Origin: Pseudomonadota bacterium | GTDB taxonomy: Bacteria > Pseudomonadota > Alphaproteobacteria > Rhizobiales > Hyphomicrobiaceae | Direction: 5' to 3' | Assembly: GCA_003242645.1 (NCBI GenBank) | Contig: QGVC01000145.1 | Coordinates: 1 to 8,530 of the forward strand | Length of the DNA: 8,530 nt | Shown here: positions 3,482 through 8,530 of the stretch, piece by piece | How the letters are laid out: the number at the start of each line of letters is the position of its first letter | Numbering within the stretch: position 1 is the first letter of the stretch | Made by a program: the position numbers and the translations under genes | Notes under the pieces: model-generated | Told to the model about the DNA's origin: nothing | The model's input: only the letters and a program-made list of their open reading frames with translations | Databases searched by the model: none

Positions 3482-6092
3482 CATCCTCTCCCGTTTCCTT
3501 AAGATACCGCCGCGCCTCGTTCGCCAAGTGATCGAGGTAGCGGTCCCCCGCATAGCGGCCTGTCTGCGAAACTTGCAGCGCCCGCTTCATCCGGTTGATG
3601 AACAACCGGAGCTCTTGCTCAGTCCCCGGGACTTGGGACAGAAGATCGAGTTCTCGTTGCGGGTTCAGAATGGCCTCGTCGAACCACGCGGTCAGGCTCG
3701 ATTGCCACCTCTCGCGAACCCACTCGCGCATTCCGGCGGCCATACGGAACGGGATGGACAGGGAGCCCGACTGGCCCGTCATGAAGGTCCGGGCGACGAT
3801 GCGGCCGGTGGTGAGGCCGAGCAAGTGCGCGGCCCACGTCTTGACCGAGTTGGCCATCTTGCCCCGCGTCTTGATCGTGCCCTGCTGGATACCGGCGAGG
3901 GTGTCCACGAGGCGCTTCACGCGGGCGAACTCGGACGGCGTGAAAACCTCGTGGAACATGCGCTGGTACTTCGGCATTTCGAGCTGCTGCTTCATGAGCA
4001 CGGGGTTGTTGTTCGACCGACGGCGCAGCTCCGCGAGCATGGCGCGCTTGAAGCCCATGACCGCCTCGGGATCGAGGTTCGGATCGCCTCTGATCGGCGT
4101 GTCGAGTCTGAACTGCTGCATGAGCTCTTTGGCGCGCTGAGCCGGGTTGCCGGCGTTCCAAACGTAGCGCACGGCGTTCTCGGGATCGCCCTTGACGTAC
4201 TGCGCCATGGTGCTGACTTGAATGTCCGCCTCGCGGCGCAGCGCCTCGTCGAGCTGGACGCGCAAGGCTTCCATCTCGCGGCCCAGGCGAGCCATCGCGT
4301 TTAAACGATGCTCGTACTTCATGATCCAGTTGCGGCCTTCCCGCGCTCCAACTTTGCGGGCCATCTCGGGGTTCAAGCCCTCGGCCGCCCGGATCGTCTG
4401 GTCAATGTGGTCGATGAGATAGTCCTTGACCGCCCGCTCGGTCGCATCAAGCAGGTCTCGCGACCCAGGGATGCGGGCCACGGCTCCGCCGGCCGGAGCC
4501 GCGCTCATATCGGCCGCCTCCTGGATCGAGCGGAGACCGCGCTCCCGTTTCAGCAGGTCGAGAATGAGATCTTCGGGGTGCCCGCGAGTCTCGCCCTGGG
4601 CGGTGCGGGTCAGAATGCGTCCCAGCTCGCCGCGGGTGAACCGCTGGCGGACCTCCCGCGTGAAGGCGCGGGCTTGCTGCCACGCCACATTGTCCCCGAG
4701 CGCGTTGTCGATCGCCTGCTCGATCCCCTGTTCGAGCCGGATCAGCCGCGCGCGCAGCTCTTCGTTCGGCGGCCGCCCGGCCACCGTCGAACCGCCCGCG
4801 GCCCAATGGTCGCGCATCGCACCCGAGCGGATCACGCGAAGCTGGTGGACGGTGGCGGTGTTGCCCTGTTTCTTCGCCAGCTTGAGAATGCGGCTAATCC
4901 ACTGCGAAGGCACCACGTCGGGGTCTATGTCCACGTCGGCCCGCAGCTCCTTGGCGAGCTGCACCAGATCGTCGATCGGCACGACGGCGTTTTTTGGCAC
5001 CTTGGCCCAAAGCTTCTGCTCGATGGCTCGCGCGTTCCGGTGGACCCTCTGCAATTCCTCGAAAGCTTTGGCTGAGGCGGCCGCGGGGTTGGTGGTGCTA
5101 TCGCGCACGCGGTTGAGCGCCGCGTCGATCGCCATGTCAATGGCGATCTTCTCGCGCTGGATCTGCCGCTCAAGAAAGATGTGCGGCTGCTCGACCGGCA
5201 CGGACTCGTCAATGATCGGAGCCATGCGCCCGGTCGAGGGCCGGGTGCGGATGCCGGCGACCCCGCCCGTTACCGCACCACCGAGGACGCCACCGACGGT
5301 CTCGCCGACAACACGGCCGGTCGGGCCGCCGATAACCTCGCCAACCTCGCCGCCCCGTTCCGCGCCGGCAATCATGCCCGGCACGGAGCCGAGGGTTGTC
5401 GTGACCGTGGCGGTCGGGTGCCGCTGCGTGAACCGCCCCATTTCGCGCACGAACGTGGACAGGAACTCTTCGCCCCGCGCGGCGGCCATGCGGGCGGCGT
5501 TGGCAAAGAGCCCCCAAAGCGTCAGCATGGCCGGGACGATCTCGCTGCCGACCGACTCGAAAAAGCCCTGCACCTGCTCGTCGCGCACGTCGATCCCCAC
5601 GCGCCGGAAGCCGTCGCGGATCGCCTTCTGTGCGTCTCCGGGTTGCTCCAAAAACTCCAAGCCTGCGAAGCTCAGCGCCTCGTTCACCACTTCGATCGGA
5701 AACCCAATGACGTTGGCGAGCCGCGTGTTGAAGCCGCGGGCAATGTCGGAGATTGGCCCGGCAATTGTGCCAAATGGCCCCTCCCATACCGCCTGCTTGC
5801 GTACGTCGGACTCGGTCGGCGCGCGAGCGCCCTCGTCCCCGAGATCTTCGGCGAGCAAGGCGTCGATCTGGTCGAGCGACATGCGGCCCCCATCCGAGAC
5901 CGTCTGCGTCGCGGGTGCCGCGTCGGGAGCCGGGGCCGTGACCGCGGGCTCATCGCCCACGACGATCGCCGGCAACTGGAAGGCTCCCCGATCCCCAGGG
6001 GTGCCCGTGTCAAGCCTCTCACCTTGACCCGGCTGCACAGGCCCGGCCTCCGCCTCGTCAAGCAGGCGTTCGATCTCGTCCAGGGTTGCCAT
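3471..6092 (-). CDS. Large internal virion / DNA-ejection protein, 873 residues
   Basis: Probable internal virion protein that leaves the capsid with the DNA and helps it cross the envelope. N-terminal residues 1-90 are a low-complexity, acidic and Ala/Pro-rich arm with two related motifs, TLDEIERLL (3-11) and SLDQIDALL (72-80). Next come G-F-N-T-R-L-A-N-V-I-G-F-P-I-E-V-V-N (120-137), a hydrophobic segment near 185-200 and a glycine-zipper region (about 235-281) with many G-x-x-x-G spacings, which could insert into membranes. The rest is mostly charged helix, ending with a conserved-looking G-R-I-V-A-R-T-F region and a D-E-A-I-L-N-P-Q segment. I see no lytic transglycosylase or peptidase motif, unlike T7 gp16. 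The start is ATG 6092, overlapping the upstream stop as TAATG; the stop overlaps the holin start. It contains one GTTTAAACGA element. The virion role is inferred from layout, size and gene order. Confidence 0.7.
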   Translation of the reverse strand: MATLDEIERLLDEAEAGPVQPGQGERLDTGTPGDRGAFQLPAIVVGDEPAVTAPAPDAAPATQTVSDGGRMSLDQIDALLAEDLGDEGARAPTESDVRKQAVWEGPFGTIAGPISDIARGFNTRLANVIGFPIEVVNEALSFAGLEFLEQPGDAQKAIRDGFRRVGIDVRDEQVQGFFESVGSEIVPAMLTLWGLFANAARMAAARGEEFLSTFVREMGRFTQRHPTATVTTTLGSVPGMIAGAERGGEVGEVIGGPTGRVVGETVGGVLGGAVTGGVAGIRTRPSTGRMAPIIDESVPVEQPHIFLERQIQREKIAIDMAIDAALNRVRDSTTNPAAASAKAFEELQRVHRNARAIEQKLWAKVPKNAVVPIDDLVQLAKELRADVDIDPDVVPSQWISRILKLAKKQGNTATVHQLRVIRSGAMRDHWAAGGSTVAGRPPNEELRARLIRLEQGIEQAIDNALGDNVAWQQARAFTREVRQRFTRGELGRILTRTAQGETRGHPEDLILDLLKRERGLRSIQEAADMSAAPAGGAVARIPGSRDLLDATERAVKDYLIDHIDQTIRAAEGLNPEMARKVGAREGRNWIMKYEHRLNAMARLGREMEALRVQLDEALRREADIQVSTMAQYVKGDPENAVRYVWNAGNPAQRAKELMQQFRLDTPIRGDPNLDPEAVMGFKRAMLAELRRRSNNNPVLMKQQLEMPKYQRMFHEVFTPSEFARVKRLVDTLAGIQQGTIKTRGKMANSVKTWAAHLLGLTTGRIVARTFMTGQSGSLSIPFRMAAGMREWVRERWQSSLTAWFDEAILNPQRELDLLSQVPGTEQELRLFINRMKRALQVSQTGRYAGDRYLDHLANEARRYLKETGEDDVF
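4299..4308 (+). promoter_or_regulatory. GTTTAAACGA element, copy 3 (inside a gene)
   Basis: Third copy, in the palindrome CGTTTAAACG at 4298-4307, buried in the 873-residue gene. On the coding (minus) strand it reads CGT TTA AAC (Arg-Leu-Asn, about residues 596-598). It uses TTA, a codon scarce in this GC-rich gene, which suggests that the DNA sequence itself is kept. The role is inferred. Confidence 0.4.
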
Positions 6093-7612
6093 TACCGCTG
6101 CTCTTTGAGCTGTCGAATGCGAATGCGGAGCTGCCGCTTTTGCTCGGGCGAAAGCTGCTTGATCTGGTCGGGCGTCAGCCGCTCGATCTGCTCGCGCGTC
6201 ATGTTCGGGATGTCGAGACGGCCGCCTTCCAAGCTCTCGCCGCCCGACGCGATGGCCTCGGTGGTAGCCCGAGCCGCGCCGCGAGCCTTCTCCTTGAGCT
6301 CGCCGAGCCCGAGCGGGATCTTGCCCTCGCGGTGCATCTTGAGACGGTTGTTCATCTGCTCGCGTGTCGGCATGGCGCGCAGCACGGAGCGGATGCGCTG
6401 TGCGGCCTCGGCCGCCTCACGCTTGACGTTGGCCGGCACTTCGGGGTCGACCAGCTCGTCCTGTAGGGCGTCGAGCTCCGTCTCAAGCCGCTGCCGCACG
6501 GTCATGGCCTTGATGAGCTCCTGCTGCGGGTTGGAGCGGCCGCTCATGTCGGGCATCTGCTCCATTATGAGCTCCATCACCGATTTCAGCCGCGGAACCC
6601 CGTGCATCTGCATGAGCGCGGCCCGGTACGCGGAGAGCGCGGCTCGCTTGGCGTTGATCTCCGGCGTCGCCAGCTCAGGCACGAACTGGCCCGCGATCCC
6701 GCCCAGAACTTCGGTCGCCCGTGGGATAATGCCCACCGCGTCGAACATCGAGGCCGGGTCGTCCAGGCGGCTCAAGTCTTCAAGCCGCTTGCCGGGCTCT
6801 TCGTTGGGGTCGACCGGAGCGTCCTGCTGGCCCGGGACCGGCGCTTCGCCGGGGAGGCGCGGCTGCGACGGCCTCCCGAGAGGTATGGCTGTTTTCGAGG
6901 TCAGATCGACCAGGGTGTGACCGATCGGGTTGCCGGCCGCGTCGCGTTCCGTGACTATTTTGAGCGTGCCTCCGAGAATGCCAAGCGCGGTACGGTCGTC
7001 GATCCAGCCCAGCTCCAGCATGCGGGCCACCGCACGCTCGGCCTGCGTCGACTTGCCTTCGTCGAACTGGTTGATCACATCGGCAAGGGCCGCGCGCTGC
7101 TCCGGGCTGAGCGTTTTCAGATACTCGTACTCCTGGATCTTCGCCGGGGCGCGCTCGGCGATCAGGCGGCCGGTCTCGTCAAAGCGCGCCTCGCCGGCCG
7201 AGAGCGTGAACTGCTCCGGCTTGGGCGGCTGCACGGCCTTCAGGATGTCGTTGATCATGCCCGTGAACTGGTCCGCGCCGATCGAGACGAACGCGTCGGC
7301 GAAGCCCGGATCTTGGATGATCTGGTTGAAGACTTCGTGAGGCGCGGCGTTCGGATTTGCGGCGCGGATCTGCTGAATGCGCTCAAGAATGCCGCGCATC
7401 TGCTGCTGTCGCTGCTGCTCGATGAGCTGCGCCCGGCGGCGCTCTTCTTGCTCGCGCTGGAACTCGAACTCCTCGCGGGTCTGGCCAATGCCGAGCGAGT
7501 GGAACAGCGAGCCGGGCGTCTGGAAAGACACCCTGCCCGTGGGCTGCACCAGGGACGCATCGCCGCCGCCAAAGAGGCTGCCGATGCCGCTGAAAATCGA
7601 GTTGAGAGCCAT
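6092..7612 (-). CDS. Internal virion protein, about 506 residues
   Basis: Probable internal virion or ejection-complex protein. The N-terminus is a short hydrophobic Gly-rich stretch (L-N-S-I-F-S-G-I-G-S-L-F-G-G-G). A Gln/Glu/Arg-rich probable coiled coil follows (about residues 45-85), then S-A-G-E-A-R-F-D-E-T-G-R-L-I-A-E, a short pattern seen in many phage structural proteins. The middle and C-terminal parts are helical and charged. The C-terminus carries three eight-residue repeats of the form [ST]-x-[DE]-Q-x-x-x-L (about 472-495). ATG 7612 is chosen because a perfect AGGAGG (7623-7618) lies five bases upstream; a GTG at 7618 is part of that ribosome site and is unlikely to be the start. 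The upstream stop TAG merges with the same AGGAGG. The stop TAA overlaps the next ATG by one base, so translation is coupled. It corresponds in position to T7 gp15; no enzyme motif is visible. Confidence 0.7.
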   Translation of the reverse strand: MALNSIFSGIGSLFGGGDASLVQPTGRVSFQTPGSLFHSLGIGQTREEFEFQREQEERRRAQLIEQQRQQQMRGILERIQQIRAANPNAAPHEVFNQIIQDPGFADAFVSIGADQFTGMINDILKAVQPPKPEQFTLSAGEARFDETGRLIAERAPAKIQEYEYLKTLSPEQRAALADVINQFDEGKSTQAERAVARMLELGWIDDRTALGILGGTLKIVTERDAAGNPIGHTLVDLTSKTAIPLGRPSQPRLPGEAPVPGQQDAPVDPNEEPGKRLEDLSRLDDPASMFDAVGIIPRATEVLGGIAGQFVPELATPEINAKRAALSAYRAALMQMHGVPRLKSVMELIMEQMPDMSGRSNPQQELIKAMTVRQRLETELDALQDELVDPEVPANVKREAAEAAQRIRSVLRAMPTREQMNNRLKMHREGKIPLGLGELKEKARGAARATTEAIASGGESLEGGRLDIPNMTREQIERLTPDQIKQLSPEQKRQLRIRIRQLKEQR

Positions 7613-7621
7613 GCTCACCTC

Positions 7622-8440
7622 CTATGCCGTCGAGGCGAACGGATTGCCGAGCCCGCCGGGGAACGGTCCGCCTGAACCGAACAGGCCGGGGATGACGCCC
7701 CTGTAGCTCTGCGACGTGCCTTGGGCGATGGTACCCTGTTGCGCGATCGGGACGCCGGCCGCAATCGCAAGCGCCTTGATCAGGGCTTCGGACTTGCGCT
7801 GGAACTCCTGTAAGCCGCGCTCAATGCCAAGATCCTCGATCAGGCGCGGGAGGGCTTGGGCTTGAAGGTTCTTGATCATCGTGTCGACTTCCATTTGCCC
7901 AAGCTGAATGGCTTGCTGCTGCCGCCCGCGCTCACTCTCGTAAGCGCCAAAGCTTATATTCGTGGCAATGTCGGCAAGCGCATCCGCCGCCCCGCGGGTT
8001 GCGATGGCCGCGGCGCGGTCGAAGGCCGAAGAACCTTGCGGCTGCACGAAGTGCCCGGCCTCCGTGAACCGGCCGGGAAGGGTGCGGGAAAGGGTTTCCT
8101 CTAGCCCTTCAAGCGTCGGCCTTTGCGCCGCTCGAATTGCCGCGTCGAGAAACGGATTTGCGCCCTCCTGTCCTGGCAGAAACCGCCCCGCGATCGTGTC
8201 CTCGATCAGCCCCTGCCGCCCCATTCCGCTTTGCTGGAGTTGAAGCAGCATCGCTCGCTCCGCGTCCGTTATGGGCGCGACGAGCGGTCCCTCGTAGCTT
8301 GGTCCCCCGCCGCTCCTGAACATGCTTGTCAGAGTGTCCACGAACGGCTTCCGCAGCGCTCGAAGTTCCGCTGGTGTCGTGTCCACCGGAATCGAGATCT
8401 GCTTGCTTTCGCTCCCGCCGAATAGCTTTTTCAGGCCCAC
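7622..8440 (-). CDS. Virion-associated protein, 272 residues (probable ejection protein)
   Basis: Probable small internal virion protein and first complete gene of the minus-strand virion unit. It begins M-G-L-K-K-L-F-G-G, continues with a polar region and P-S-Y-E-G-P-L-V-A-P-I-T-D-A-E-R (about 49-64). That layout recalls podoviral proteins with a P-x-Y-x-G-x-x-V-A-P-x-(S/T) stretch near the N-terminus. A long Ala/Gln/Glu-rich helical middle (about 130-220) looks suited to bundling, and the C-terminus is Gly/Pro/Phe-rich (G-L-F-G-S-G-G-P-F-P-G-G). There is no signal peptide, transmembrane helix or catalytic motif. Start GTG 8440 has GGAG seven bases upstream. Its stop codon forms the first bases of the next gene's AGGAGG. 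Size and position suit a T7 gp14-like role, but sequence similarity to gp14 itself is not evident. An adaptor or tail role cannot be excluded. Confidence 0.65.
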   Translation of the reverse strand: MGLKKLFGGSESKQISIPVDTTPAELRALRKPFVDTLTSMFRSGGGPSYEGPLVAPITDAERAMLLQLQQSGMGRQGLIEDTIAGRFLPGQEGANPFLDAAIRAAQRPTLEGLEETLSRTLPGRFTEAGHFVQPQGSSAFDRAAAIATRGAADALADIATNISFGAYESERGRQQQAIQLGQMEVDTMIKNLQAQALPRLIEDLGIERGLQEFQRKSEALIKALAIAAGVPIAQQGTIAQGTSQSYRGVIPGLFGSGGPFPGGLGNPFASTA

Positions 8441-8482
8441 GATCCAGCTCCATGTTGAACACCATAGCGGTGGCCTGCGACA

Positions 8483-8530
8483 CTACATTCCCGGCTCGTT
8501 TAAACGATCTTGCCCAGACCGAGTCAGGTG
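8483..8530 (-). CDS. Possible C-terminal end of an upstream gene (partial)
   Basis: One minus-strand frame entering from the right edge reads 15 residues (HLTRSGQDRLNEPGM) and stops at TAG 8485-8483, leaving a 42-base gap before the GTG start at 8440. This is the spacing expected for the end of the preceding virion gene. With so few codons it cannot be identified. A second frame is also open here but runs deep into the next gene, and is less likely to be real. Confidence 0.3.
   Translation of the reverse strand, partial: HLTRSGQDRLNEPGM
8498..8507 (+). promoter_or_regulatory. GTTTAAACGA element, copy 4
   Basis: Fourth copy, in the palindrome CGTTTAAACG at 8497-8506, 57 bases upstream of the first complete virion gene on the minus strand and just before the probable stop of the gene before it. 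This is a natural place for an operator or promoter element of the virion unit. No -35/-10 pair of the housekeeping type is visible nearby. The role is inferred. Confidence 0.45.

Noticed and set aside
3345..4304. 319-codon plus-strand frame opposite the large virion gene
   Set aside because: Shadow frame with no ribosome site or domain signal; the minus-strand protein is coherent throughout.
5181..6920. 579-codon plus-strand frame opposite the virion genes
   Set aside because: It spans the junction of two well-supported, coupled minus-strand genes. Its Arg/Ala-rich, low-complexity translation is typical of a shadow frame in GC-rich DNA.
8109..8483. 124-codon minus-strand frame, open from the right edge, overlapping the first virion gene
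   Set aside because: It overlaps the 272-residue gene for over 300 bases and its translation is Arg/Gly/Ala-rich without recognisable pattern. The GTG 8440 frame has a ribosome site and phage-like features.
1..8530. tRNA genes, CRISPR arrays, insertion sequences and attachment sites
   Set aside because: No cloverleaf sequence, regularly spaced repeats, transposase or integrase motifs, or paired terminal repeats were seen in reading the window.

Overview
The window looks like part of a GC-rich, tailed double-stranded DNA phage genome, or a closely related prophage. The genes are tightly packed with short gaps and start/stop overlaps. One strand carries nucleotide-metabolism and accessory enzymes, and the other carries virion-type proteins ending in a holin-like gene. 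The run of virion genes (small, medium, very large, then holin) matches the order of DNA-ejection genes and holin in podoviruses such as T7 (gp14, gp15, gp16, then 17.5). Nothing in the sequence fixes the host; overall high GC and strong Shine-Dalgarno sites suit a GC-rich Gram-negative host, but that is inference.

Left part, plus strand (1-3315): a two-helix small membrane protein cut by or starting at the left edge; a helix-turn-helix plus calcineurin-type metallophosphoesterase; an unrecognised 115-residue protein; a nucleoside 2-deoxyribosyltransferase-like enzyme; a one-helix membrane protein with a long proline/lysine tail; a zinc-ribbon protein with a dATP/dGTP-diphosphohydrolase-type (DUF5664-like) domain; and a small FlbD-like protein. 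These genes are spaced 1 to about 70 bases apart and most have clear ribosome sites, so they probably form one transcription unit for nucleotide and DNA metabolism.

Right part, minus strand (8440 down to 3260): three probable internal virion/DNA-ejection proteins (272, about 506 and 873 residues), then a holin-like protein. They are translationally coupled: a stop codon merges with the next ribosome site, then a TAATG overlap, then an ATGATGTTTTCTAG overlap. The two units run head-on and their last genes overlap by 56 bases, leaving no intergenic space for a terminator.

The most unusual signal is a strict 10-mer, GTTTAAACGA, found four times in the same orientation; three copies extend to the palindrome CGTTTAAACG. 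Three copies lie at gene ends and one lies inside the 873-residue gene. It reads differently in different frames, so it behaves like a DNA-level element (operator, stoperator, promoter element or recombination/replication site) rather than a protein motif. Secondary observations are a sharp codon-usage island over the catalytic core of the phosphoesterase gene and a short repeated helical motif on both sides of a virion gene junction.
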